In this document: piece by piece, positions 8,811 to 19,323 of the stretch
Numbering within the stretch: the stretch's first letter is position 1
Layout: each line of letters opens with the position of its first letter
DNA from: Viola odorata
Taxonomy: Eukaryota; Streptophyta; Magnoliopsida; Malpighiales; Violaceae
Assembly (NCBI GenBank): GCA_963691705.1
Contig: OY829542.1
Location: forward strand, 44,823,105-44,887,104
Reading direction: 5' to 3'
Length of the DNA: 64,000 nucleotides
Notes under the pieces: model-generated
Told to the model about the DNA's origin: nothing
The model's input: only the letters and a program-made list of their open reading frames with translations
Database searches by the model: none
Program-made: the position numbers and the translations under genes

Positions 8811-8879
8811 GGGGAGTTCTTCATCTTTTCCCTATTCATCTTCTTCTTTGAATTTTCTTGCTGCTACTGATTCTCTCTT

Positions 8880-9302
8880 ATGGCTGATTCATATGATCAG
8901 GTCTCCGACGAGCGAGAATATCTTCCGACTCCTCCCACTACCCCGGATTCCGATAATCCCCCCTCGCCGCCATGCCGGAAGAGGCCGTTGCCACGTCGCA
9001 GAGGTCATAAGAAGTCGAGGAGAGCGCATTTTGATACCACTGGCTGGTATCCTTCTTTTTCAGCCCCTCCGGTCGGTGAGGGCAAAAGCTTGTTTCCTCC
9101 TGCTGACTGGTTTGAGGAGGAAATTCCTTCAGGTGCTACCGTCGCAAAGGCGACATCCTCTGCTGCAAAGGAGGAATCGAAACCATTGATGCCGAGTCCG
9201 GGGCAGAAGGCTGACAAATCTCCTCCTTTTGCTGATGAGGAGCTTCAGCTCTCAGACAAGGAATACTGGTACTGGCCCTCTTACTGGCCTGACGATGATT
9301 GA
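8880..9302 (+). CDS. aORF2: antisense protein with basic patch and aromatic-acidic tail, intact copy
   Basis: The frame runs 140 codons from ATG 8880 to TGA 9300-9302. The protein has an acidic Pro-rich start (PTPPTTPDSDNPPSPP), a basic block (about residues 33-47: RKRPLPRRRGHKKSRR) resembling a nuclear localisation signal, a Ser/Ala/Lys middle and a striking tail of Trp/Tyr plus Asp/Glu (EYWYWPSYWPDDD). The tail and basic block are shared with the copies at 2031-2480 and 39363-39783, while the middle diverges. It is mostly low-complexity and probably disordered. No domain is recognised. Position and strand in the cassette are invariant, after aORF1 and before aORF3. A short acidic-aromatic tail could be a docking peptide; that is inference. 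Confidence 0.68.
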   Translation: MADSYDQVSDEREYLPTPPTTPDSDNPPSPPCRKRPLPRRRGHKKSRRAHFDTTGWYPSFSAPPVGEGKSLFPPADWFEEEIPSGATVAKATSSAAKEESKPLMPSPGQKADKSPPFADEELQLSDKEYWYWPSYWPDDD

Positions 9303-9772
9303 TTCCGTTCTTGGCAATCCTTTGTAGATGCCGTATGGCTTATTATTAAATGAAGTGATGATTTGCCTTTTTTAGTTTTGCATGCTCGGGCGTTAACTCC
9401 TCTTTTGACTAATAGCTATCGCTGAGAGGCAAACTGTAGCCTCGATATAACCGCTGGCAACTGATTGTCAGTAACTACCCCCTCTAGAAGATATAAATGT
9501 GTGGACATAAATATCCTTCTGAGGTTTTCACACGTGTCACTTTACTTTGGGACGTGTCTCACTTTTACAGGCTGTTCGATTCTCGAACTCAGCCTTTAAA
9601 AGGGGGCAACTGCTCTCTCTTAATACACTTTGCTTGCGCTTTCTTCTCTCTCTAGATTATTGTTTCGAAAGAGGCTACAACCACCGTTCGCCGACGCCGA
9701 CGGTTTTGTCCACCACCTTCTGTTCAAGGTATTTCGCTTCTTTTCCTCAGATTTTCTTCTTGCTGATTCATA
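9303..9772 (+). promoter_or_regulatory. Intergenic region with aORF3 promoter
   Basis: TTTAAAAG at 9596-9603 lies 170 bp before the aORF3 ATG; level 2 has a similar CTTTAAAAAGG-type box (about 39058-39068, minus strand). No other gene is seen. Confidence 0.45.
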
Positions 9773-11859
9773 ATGAGTACATCTAGGATACCCAGGTATT
9801 CTCAGTGGCCTCTAGCCATAAATAGGTCTTTGAGAAGTCTCCAGAATTTCCGGCGGCCCATAGATTTAGAAATTGAGAGAACACCCAGTGTTTTTGTTGA
9901 TCAAGCGATTTTGGAGGCAGAACTGGAGGAACATGGTATCTTTTTCCCTCCCGATTATCAGCTTCATGACCCTCTATCGGGGGGGCGATAGGATGGTATA
10001 TTTTAGCATGTTCCTCTATGGATTTCGCCCATCCACGAAGCAGTGAAAAATTTATTGCTTCGATATGACATTAACCCGGCTCAGATTACGCCTCCTTCTT
10101 GGTGCGGGATTTATGCCTTCATTCGTATTTGCGAGTTGCGGGGTATCCTTGTCCCGTCTGTCAATTTATTCCACAAGTTTTTTAGTTTTAGGTACCGCGA
10201 CTGTGTGGTAGATATCGCCCCAAGATGGAATGATGCACTGGTGCAGTCATTCTGGCAGAAATTCCAGGGCTTTGAAGAGATTGTGGCCGATTGGAAGAGC
10301 GGTTTTTTTATTTTGAATTTGCCTTTCCGCCCCTGGCCCAGAGGCTTCAATCAATGTCTTAACGACTCTCTTTGGACAAACCCGTCAACAGTATCCAGGG
10401 AACAGCTTCGACAAACGCATGTGCTGCTGGAGCTGAAATCATCTTATCGCATTTGAGAGTTTGCCTTGTACAGGCTTATAGAGAAGTGTACTATAAGTAA
10501 GTTTCTTTTCTCCCGTTATCGCTTCAGCTAATTCACTGTTCTAATATGTTTTGTTGGTAGGTGACGCTGGAAACCAACCGTCGAGCGATAAAGACGTTCC
10601 TCTGAACGTGAGGCCACTTCAGTCACAGCCACCCTCTCCTCCACCTGAGAGTTCCAGTCACCCTACCGCTCCACCAAAAAGAAAAAGATTCAAGACTGTC
10701 GCCAAGCGCGGTATCTCCAACCGCACCTCCCGTTTTCTCGAGAACTGGTTACCCATTCGGCAAGGAGTGACTCTGAATCGTCCTAAAACTGAAGTACCTA
10801 ACAGCGACAACGAGGACATGGATACTGATTCTGGGCTTCGTCATGCTTCCGCAGCTCAGCGGAAGAAGCTACGAATGGGAAATAGCAACCCACTCGCTGA
10901 AGCCACTTCGAACAAGGGTAACGAAACCCCTGCTACTTGGGTTGGTTCTTTTGGCGGTGCGAGTACTTCCAAGGCAGCGGTAGCAGCTAAGGCGTCAACC
11001 GATGTTCCTCCTAATATTCCTGAGGTTTCGTCGGAGGTCAATCTTCCTCCTCTAACTGCCACTCCTGACTCTCCTATCTCATCTTTTATTCCTGACGTTG
11101 CTGCCCCAAATCTTGAACCTACCGCTACTCCTGACCCTCTGCTGAATGGCCTTTCGCCATTATTCTGCACTTCTATCTCAGGAGCTAGTGGTTCCGCTGA
11201 AAGTTGCTCTCCTCCCTTTACTGCTAATCTGTCTTCTCAAGGTCCTCAAGGAGCCACTTCCTATCGCTTGGATCTGTCTACCTTTGGCACCAGTGGACTT
11301 CGCGTACTGGGAATATCAGACCCATTATCACGAAGTGAGCTCTATTGTGGGTGCGATATTTAGCTCTGCTGAAGATAGGGAGGAGACGTCAGAGTTTCCT
11401 CTGGAGGTTCATCGTGAACGTTCTTTGAATGACGTGCTAGCTAGCTTCCGCATGTTAAATTATTTTCTCGATATCCATGGTGATTAGGCTCGAGGTTCTC
11501 CCTCTAAGGTGGCGGAGCAACTTCAAAGCGATACCCAAGCTGAGCTTAACGACTGCTGTACTGAATTGGCTAGAGAGAAGTTGATAGGGAAGGCCAAGAT
11601 AGAGCTTCTGGAAGCAGAACTAGTGACTGCCAACAGAAGAAACTCTCTCCTTCATGAAGAGATATCGGCCCGCGACGCGAGGCTAGCGAAGGTGCCCCAT
11701 GAGATGTCGTGCTGGAAAGATAAGGCGATACAAGCCTTTGCTGCTGGATTCCCATATTATTACCGTAGCAAGGCTTTCGATCCTGCCAGGATAGCGGACT
11801 ACGCCTTCGAGAATTTGAAGGATATAAATGCCGGGGGTGACAAAGGAGTTCTTCCGTGA
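9773..11859 (+). pseudogene. aORF3: PF04195-like ('putative gypsy type transposon') protein with coiled coil, two exons, broken
   Basis: Exon 1 opens at ATG 9773 (MSTSRIPRYSQW). It carries a domain with ELEEHGIFFPPDY, LRYDINPAQITPPSWCGIYA, FFSFRYRDCVVDIAPRW and DWKSGFFILNLP, the pattern of plant PF04195 proteins. Two frameshifts (in the G-run near 9975 and near 10027) and a TGA at about 10453 break it. An intron at 10497-10560 (GTAAGT...TTGGTAG, 64 bp, phase 1) joins the frames exactly. Exon 2 is Pro/Ser-rich (about 10561-11330), then broken near 11330 and 11485, and ends in a coiled coil (11500-11859; ELAREKLIGKAKIELLEAEL). The level 2 copy (36668-38870) has the same plan. Its function in these elements is unknown. 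Confidence 0.7.
10497..10560 (+). other. Phase-1 intron of aORF3
   Basis: GTAAGT donor and TTGTTGGTAG acceptor. Removing it joins codon position 1 of exon 1 to position 2 of exon 2, and the joined protein matches the level 2 copy on both sides. In level 2 the equivalent intron (about 38105-38170, minus) has lost its acceptor (TAG to TAA). Confidence 0.65.
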
Positions 11860-12442
11860 TGGGAACATGGTAGCGCTTGAGAGTGTTTTATTTTTTCTTC
11901 TAACATTGGTTTTATTTGGCTTGTAATAACTGATAACGCTTGCATAATAACAACTGTTATTCTACTCTGGATAACTATTAATTTGCTTCTTGGTGTTATC
12001 TCGTTGATGACGTCACCATGCTTGACCTCTTTCTGATAAAGTAATTCTGCTTTTTCGGAGCATTTAATGCTCAGGATCCCCTCATTGATGTGAGCGAAGG
12101 ATCATGATGGTTCAGAGACACGTGTCTGCTCATCAGGACGCTAGGGCTAGCGTGATTTGATAGGATCAAAGCATCTTCTCTCCTTTCTAGGGTTGTACTC
12201 ATTACTCACGTCTGTCACGCGCGTAGCGATTGTTCCAGCAGTCATTTCTTTTAGCCTCTTAGGGTTATAAAACCCATCACTTTATTTCTTTTTTCCACTT
12301 TCGATAATCTGTTTCTCTACACATTCTCAAATCATCTTGCGTTTCTGGTTTTCACCTTTTGGGCACTTCAATTTTCTTCTAAAAAAGGTACTTCTTCATT
12401 TCCCTTGCTGTGTTCTTCATCTTTTTATTTTCTTTTTCCACC
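11860..12442 (+). promoter_or_regulatory. Intergenic region with aORF4 promoter
   Basis: No gene is seen. TTATAAAA at 12265-12272 (context AGGGTTATAAAACCC) lies about 170 bp before the aORF4 ATG. The identical 15-base context occurs on the minus strand at about 36159-36173 in level 2, which supports a conserved core promoter. Confidence 0.6.
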
Positions 12443-14769
12443 ATGGCAAAAAGAAAAACTCGTGCTTCTGGGTCTAAATCAGTTGATGAAGAAAAAATAG
12501 AGACCATAGTCAGTACCATTACTTCTTTTGCCATCCTTGATAAACATCTGTCTGATCACGGTGCCACCCTCCCTGAGGGTTTTAAGGCTTCTGTCGCTCC
12601 TGAGTCTTTACGCCTGAATAGCGTTCTGATCGGCAAACGCAGAATTATGTATGCCAGATGTTCCGTTATGGTTTCCAGTTTCCGGTTGACCCGTTTATCC
12701 AAGAGTTGCTTACCTCTCTGGATCTAAATCCTATTCAACTGGCCCCGAATGCCTACTGTGGCATTTATGCATTTCTGGAACTCTGCAAGTACAAAGGAAT
12801 TGCATCTCCTTCCCTTGCATTACTGAAGTCTTTGTTCAAGATGTATAACCGTCGGGGTGTGATAGCGATATCATCCTGCTATGATGGTGATTCACTCCAG
12901 AACTTCACCTGGAAACTCCTTCATTTAGAGTCTTCCATTGATAAATGGAAAGAGCAGTTTTTTTGTGGTTGAGACTCCCGAGCTTCCGGAGCCATGGTGG
13001 CGGTCTGGTTTCAACCAGAGCATTAAGGACAGGGCTTGGCGCCGGGAGGCTCTTGACGAGACGGAACAGGGCTGGTTTGATAAATTGCTCAGTCTGGAAA
13101 TCAGCGTTCACACCCGCCTTCTGGCTTGTGGGACCGATATCAGAACCTGCGTTAGACGTGAGTATCGCGTCAATCTTTGATTTTCAGTGTTAGTACTAGC
13201 GCTGACGCTGTCTTGTGCTTTTGCAGCAACAGATCCGGAGTACGTTCCCGAGAGCGTTAGGAGGCGCCGAAAGAGAATTCGAGACAGAGAAGCGATCGCG
13301 GCTGTCAATATCGCCACCACTTCTGTTACCACTTCTATTCCTCTCCAAACATCTTCAGCCGCAGTTGACAAGGAAACTGACACCATCCCGGTTGGTATTC
13401 CTGTCATATCAATCGCTGCACCTCCTCCTCAGTCAGTTGCTCACCGGGCTTCCGCGAAAGGGAAGAAGAAAAGGAAGACAAGGAGCGTTGCTACCCTCCA
13501 TCCATTAATTTCGCCTTCTTCAGACGCGGCCAGCTCCTCGGAAGCACCTGCCACTGAGGCGGTAACAACTACTGCTCCCCTATACTTCTTGCGCTGTTTT
13601 TTCAATGCCTTTCTGCCTTTTCTTTAGTTTTTCATTGTTTTTCTTCGTAGGTTACTTCTCGTGCCTCTACTCCTGCACCTTCGCGAGGTAATATGGACTT
13701 GAGGCGTATTTTTTCTCAACCAAGGAAGAAGAAGAGGTCCAATGAGGTAGGTCTAAACCCGTCCTCGATTCAAGTGGATGTCGGGGTGGGGCCTCAAGCC
13801 ATCCTTGTCTCTTCCGCACCTCCCACGGGTCAGACTGGTAGCGTTTTTGAGAACGTGGTCATGCCTGGGTCTTTTGGGACTTCTCCACCTTCGTTTGGTT
13901 CGAAAATGCTTCACTTTTCCTCAAATGTCGTCTATACTAACGAGCTGTCGGGTTTCTCTTCCTATCAGCCTCAAGGAACATTCGTGCCCCAGGGGGGTTC
14001 TGTTTCTAACCAGCCTCATGAGACAACCGGGCCCCAGGGAGGTTCCGCTTCCAACCAGCCTCCTTCTCCTGCCGTCGTGGTCTTTGTCCCTTCCGATGCT
14101 TTCATGCTTAAGCGTTTTGGGAAGGGGACGGTAGTGTCCAATCTTATGGCCAACGTAAGCTCGTATAACGCCACTGGGCCCATCACTCATCAGGTGGATA
14201 TGACTACGCTTCGTAGTTCGGGAATTGCAGCCATGGGGGGCGATAACTCGGCCATTACTGCTTCATTCTTGGCTGCACACATGCTGATATCTCCTGAAGA
14301 ACGAAATGACCTTGCCGCTTCCGTAGCCCAGCTTTTGCAGGAGCAAGAGGAAAAACAACGGCTACTGAAAGAGCAAGACAGATATATGAAGGCCCTGGAG
14401 GCAGCCAAGGAGGAGGCAAAGGAGGCGAAGGAACAACTGGCTAACTCTAACGCTACTCTGGCGGTTGAACAGGCAAAGATTATCGCTCTTGAGGGAGAGA
14501 AAACAGCCTTAGCGGACGAGAAAGCAGCTTTGGTAGAAGAGAAAATAGCGCTTGAGGCAGAAACGTCAATCAAGTGTCGCTGGTACATTGAAAAGACTGC
14601 TTCTATCATGGCTAACAGCTTTGTGGAGATTCACGGGGAAGAACTTTATGACGGAGACGCTGTTTCTAACGTCTTTTATAAGAATTCTTCCAATCTGAAT
14701 GACGAGGGCTTCCGCTTGGACAGATCGAAAGGCTACCCAGAGGGAGGAATTGTCGAAGACCAGCAGTAG
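12443..14769 (+). pseudogene. aORF4: PF04195-like protein with coiled coil, three exons, two single-base indels
   Basis: ATG 12443 sits in a strong context (CCACCATGGC). Exon 1 (to 13157) starts with basic MAKRKTRASGSKSVDEEK, then the PF04195-like core: FRYGFQFPVDPFIQELL, LDLNPIQLAPNAYCGIYAFL, FKMYNRRGVIAIS and DKWKEQFF. It is broken only by a one-base loss near 12655 and an extra T near 12961, which compensate. Intron 1 is 13158-13226 (phase 1), intron 2 is 13562-13650 (phase 0); both GT...AG and both join frames exactly. Exon 3 (13651-14769) holds a Gln/Ser/Pro-rich linker and a long Glu/Ala/Lys coiled coil (about 14310-14560), then SIMANSFVEIHGEELYDGD. Paralogue of aORF3; orthologue at 33678-35996. 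Confidence 0.75.
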
Positions 14770-15400
14770 GCAGGGTGTTATTGCCCCCTTCTTTCTTATG
14801 AGGATTAAGCATTCCCCCTTTTTTGTTCGCCTTTGTATATTTTTGTGTCCCTTCGTGGATATTTGAACAATGACACTTCTATGATATCAGCTTTTGTTGG
14901 TGTCATTTTCCTTTCCCGTATTTCTTTTTCTTTGAATTTTTTGTAGCATGGCCTTCGTACCCTTATCACCCTGATCCTGTTTAACAGCTTTGTCATGCTT
15001 GACTTAACCACTGTCTGGCCCCGTCAGGGAGCACATTCCTGAAAGAAGCATTCTTCTTCTTTCTTTGATCAAAAGAGATAACGAATAGGGTTTTTAGGCC
15101 CCATTCCTTAAACCGTGTCAACATCAGCGTGGTTGGCTTCACGTGTACTTTGCCGACGAGCCATACAACTCTTTATCACCTCGAGTGTCATGATCTCTCA
15201 TAGTCAGAGATATCCTGCACACTCTCAATTAATGTTTATTAGTAAGAAATAAGCGATAACAGACATGAGTTTCCCGTAGGAGCCGATCCGCCGCCATTCT
15301 AGGGTATCGGTGTCGCTTGTTATCTCTTTCTCAACCAGCTTACTTCACCAGGGATTCCGCATCTGGTTACTCGCTGGGATTTCGTGATTTTTCACATTTC
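14770..15400. other. 3' flank of aORF4
   Basis: No gene is supported. A block near 15315-15410 matches, in reverse complement, the 69-bp unit that is tandemly duplicated at 32622-32757 in level 2, here as one copy. Confidence 0.45.
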
Positions 15401-16010
15401 CACGATCAGCCAGAAAGTGCCTCTTCCTAGTTAGCCGTCTGATCAGGACAGGCCATCACAAGGCTAGGAATTTTCACTTTCGGCGTTACCCCCTCATCCT
15501 GGAATCGTGCCTTCCCTTGGCGAGCCGTCTACATCAACCCAGCCGCAAGGATAGGATTTTCACTTCCAAGATGGAGTTATTATCTCCTTAGGGTGTACCT
15601 CTCTCTAACGAGTCGTCTCCATGAGAATGGCTCTCATAAGGATGAGGCTTTTTCACCTTCAGGAATCCTGGGGCGTGCCCTCACTTAGTGAGTCGGTGGA
15701 TCCAGACCGACCATCACGAGGATAGGACTTTTCACTCCCAGGGGTGTCGGGGCGTGCCTCATCTTATGGTCCACACGTGGTTACCACAAGGATAGGACTT
15801 TTCACTCCCAACATTACATATTAGGTGCGCCAGGGCGTGCCCTCACTTAGTGAGCCATCGGATCAGGACAGGCCGTCACAAGGATAGGACTTTTCACTCC
15901 TGACACTAAATATTAGGTGTGCCGGGGCGTGCCCTCACTTAGTGAGTCGTCGGATCAGGACATGCCATCACAAGGATAGGACTTTTCACTCCTGGCAACC
16001 TCTTTTCCAC
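15400..16010. repeat. Tandem repeats between pol and the antisense cassette (level 3)
   Basis: Roughly 75-95 bp imperfect units are each marked by AGGATAGGACTTTTCACTCC and a CCTCACTTAGTGAG(T/C)CG block, with clear marks near 15552, 15718, 15788, 15881 and 15973. The same words occur in reverse complement at 32095-32560 in level 2. The block lies where sense pol and antisense aORF4 transcription would converge. Confidence 0.75.
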
Positions 16011-16119
16011 TTTTCTTATCGCCTGCACACACACACGTAGCCACAAAACACAAGAAAGCTCATTACTCGAGCGTTAGCAGGGGTTAGGGCTAGCGTTAGT
16101 GAAAAGGTGCAGAGATAAA

Positions 16120-16302
16120 TCAAAATCTAGCATGATATAATTTCAAACGAGCGATATTCCAGGAGTTAGGTAAGGGGGTACCGTCGAGTGTCTCCAGATG
16201 GTACGCTCCTCTCCCGACAATACGGGTAACGCGGTACGACCCCTCCCAGTTTGGACTGAGCTTCCCCCGGCGTTGACCAGTCGCTCGTAGATTTTTGACC
16301 AC
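16120..16302 (-). pseudogene. Integrase C-terminal remnant of level 3 pol
   Basis: The frame reads KLSPNWEGSYRVTRIVGRGAYH and LETLDGTPLPNSWN, the usual C-terminal end of Ty3/Gypsy integrases, matching 31840-31985 in level 2. The catalytic core that should precede it is absent: upstream sequence (16303 on) is a truncated Ogre-type LTR, and pol resumes only at 19324, at the start of the zinc-binding region. About 850 bp of integrase are lost relative to level 2. Confidence 0.85.
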
Positions 16303-17107
16303 TTTTTTTTTGTCACATTTACATAATTTTATGTTTACCGCATTTAATAACTCGTCTAGGTCAAATTTCTGTCGATTCTTGGTCCTAGGCTAGTTTGTTT
16401 AAATATTTCGTGTCATTTCGTGTCTTTTTATTTTTTCGTACTTTTAACTGTCTTTATTCGAACTTTTCTCGGTCTCGAGTAAGTTTTCTCGGAACGAGGC
16501 TCGAACGCACTATTTCTTTATTTGATAATTACGTGCTAATTTTCTCTTTCACGCCACCACGTTCAGTTTCGTTCAATTTTTGTCGTAAGGACATTTATTT
16601 TGCGCGCGAACGTTTTGACATTTCCGAAAGAGAAAATAAATACGTTAAATCAACTTTCGCATTTCTTCACTGTATATTAGTCTTCTTGCCTTATTTTTCT
16701 ACACATAGTTGTACCCTCAGCTCGGATTTATTTTCACTTTCGTACGATTTCGCTCGTACACAAAATATCCCGTTCGTGTCCAAAATGGGATAAACTCTAC
16801 ATGAATGCATGTAAATCCTCCACCTCTTCGTTCTTACCCTCCAGCACAGCTCCAGCTTGCCTTGCTCACCACCTAGCCACACAATCAAACTTGCTCATCA
16901 CTTGGCCACAAGCTTCCCTACCCTAGCTCATCATCACCCTCCCAAAATATCTCCCGTCCATTTGCAGCCACAAGCCCAACCGACTCCAACTCTTTTTTTC
17001 CCTCTATAAATAGCAACCTTCAAGCACCAAATTAAGGGCACCAAATCCTCCTCTTAACCTCCATTTCTTGCACTACCTTCTTGGCTAAAATTGCTCTCCC
17101 GGAGAGG

Positions 17108-17440
17108 TAAGCTCTCTCTCTCTAAACTCTCTTTAATTTTCATTTTTGCATGTAGTGTGGAAATAAATTGCTATAACTTGCCTCACATGCTTAGTTTACT
17201 TGCTAATTACACTTCCCTTGCTTCAATTTGATTGTATAACCTCTAGGCTAATTAATAGCCATATATGCATGTTTAAGCTCTCTCTCTCTAAACTTTCTTT
17301 AAATTTCATTTTTCCCTTTAATGCATGAATAAATTGCTATAACATGCTTAGAATGCTTAGTTTTCATGTTATTTATACTCTCCTTGCTTCAATTTAATTG
17401 CATAATGCTTTAGCTAATTAATCACCACATGCACATTAAT
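17108..17440. repeat. Tandem duplication of about 165 bp inside the truncated LTR
   Basis: Two diverged halves both begin AAGCTCTCTCTCTCTAAACT (17110 and 17275) and share AATAAATTGCTATAAC, ATGCTTAGTTT, CTTGCTTCAATTT and GCTAATTAAT in order. Confidence 0.7.
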
Positions 17441-18019
17441 TAGCTAGTTATTTCATGTACAAAAACGCCACTGTTCTTGTCCAAATTGCTTGCTATTTTG
17501 GGGTAGTTCGGGTTACTGTTGGGTTGCATGATTTATTGGTACTGATTTGGGTGAGTTATTTTGAATTGGAGAGAGCTTGGTAGCCGGCCATGGTGGTCGG
17601 CGTTGTAGAGAAGAAGAAGAAGAAGAAGAGTGGGGTGACGGGAAAGAAAAATGCAAAGGTGATGGGCCTTGGCCCATCCATGTTTTAAAAATTAAAATTT
17701 GGGCTTGGCTTGTGCCAAGCCCATTTTTTAATGCCCAATTTCCGAAGTGGGACCCACTTATTTTTCGTTAAATTACGTAGAACGTTCGTATACTTGTTTA
17801 ACTTGTTAAATTACATGAAATATTCGTGTACTTGTATAACATGTTAAATTGCATGAAATATTCGTATGCTTTTATTTTCGTGTGTAAAGGATATTAAAAT
17901 GCTCGTATGCTATTGTCATGTTTTAAATACCGTATGAATGGTTTATATGTTCATGTGCCATTTTCGTATTTTAATTATCATAAAAAAAAACTATTCGTAT
18001 GCTTGTATGTTATAAATAT

Positions 18020-18330
18020 TTTGTTTATTTGTTTATGCCATGTTGTATTTTAATTAAATATTTGCATGATTTAAATAATTTATTTATGCCATGTTGTATT
18101 TAATTAAATGCTTACATGATTTAAATAATTTATTTATGCCATGTTGTATTTTAATTCAATTTGCATGATTTAAATAATTTATTTATGCCATGTTGTATTT
18201 AATTAAATGCTTACACGATTTAAATAATTTATTTATGCCATGTTGTATTTTAATTCAATACGTGCATGATTAAATAATTTATTTATGCCATGCTTTATTT
18301 AATTAAATACTTACATGCTATGAATGATTT
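18020..18330. repeat. AT-rich minisatellite of about 58 bp inside the truncated LTR
   Basis: Six units are marked by TTTATTTATGCCATGTTGTA and ATGATTTAAATAATTTATTT. Alternate units differ between TTAATTAAATGCTTAC and TTTTAATTCAAT, giving a two-unit higher-order pattern. Confidence 0.75.
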
Positions 18331-19323
18331 GTTTAGCATGTTTATTTAAATATTTATTGTTCAAGTGAAATAAACATTGCATGTGCTTTTTCTTATTTAA
18401 TTATTTCCGAAAAACGTTGCTAACACTCTCATTTTGCAAGGAAGATCAAGATCACGCAACGCAAGTAAGTCTTTCTTCTAAGTCTCTTTTATTTATTTAA
18501 TGTCTTTTGCAAATATTATTTTCATGTATGTTATCTAAAAATGCTAAAAAACTTATAATTATATGCATGATAAAATCCATCCACATGCTTACATGTTTAA
18601 ATCACTAGCTTTGTTTATACCATGAAATTAATTGCTATATATCGATATGTGAGCATGGTGGCTTCAAATCCCACACAATTATTTGCATTCACGAAAACGT
18701 ACGATGTTAGTATTGTCCATGTTAGGATCACGTAGTAATTAATTAATTAATCATGCATGGCTCGATGAAAAGGGGGGAACGTCCGCTCTAGCATAACGAA
18801 CAAACGGTAACCCCGTCCTTCGTGTCCCTATCGGAAATAATATGTCCCTACGAAAATGCTAAGATGTAACGTCACCTTTGAGGGCCAAATCGCGTCAAAA
18901 ATGTTTAGATAGTCGGAAAGTGACCCAATTCGGTAAGCGGACTTTGTTGGCACGATTCGATCATTGGCCTATGTAACTGATCGGAAAGTGACTTGAGTTC
19001 GTGGGAAGAGGAGGTTGACATGCTTCGATCGTCTAAACAAACCTTTGTATATCAAAACTGTATTCAAACACCTTTTACCGGTAACCTTTTTAAGGGTGTG
19101 ACTTGGGTGCCTAACACCTTCCCAAGTCCACAATACGACCTCGAACCGTTGTTCAATGGTTTAGACCAAGCCTTAGTTTTTTTATTTTATGCCATGACGC
19201 TTAGGTTCCCTAAACCTTAGAAATTAGGGTGGCGACTTCACTGTATTATGCGAAGCATCCATTTATGCTTAGCATCCGCAGCGAACCTTAAACTCATTTT
19301 TCAACGAAAAAAGGGGTGCGACA

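Larger units (their letters stand above)
16303..19323 (+). repeat. 5'-truncated solo LTR of an Ogre-type element
   Basis: The right end (AAAAAAGGGGTGCGACA, 19323) is the canonical LTR end seen at 43974. From about 16310 the sequence matches the level 1 LTRs beginning about 200 bp inside them (AATAACTCGTCTAGGTCAAA). The first 200 bp are missing and so is the adjacent integrase core, so the LTR arrived and a deletion then removed one end plus pol, or the deletion accompanied insertion. TATA box TATAAATA at 17005-17012. No target duplication survives. It is clearly diverged from the level 1 LTRs, so it represents another subfamily. Confidence 0.82.

Noticed and set aside
17577..17771. Frame with a Glu run inside the truncated LTR
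   Set aside because: A GAA microsatellite in LTR DNA; not a gene.
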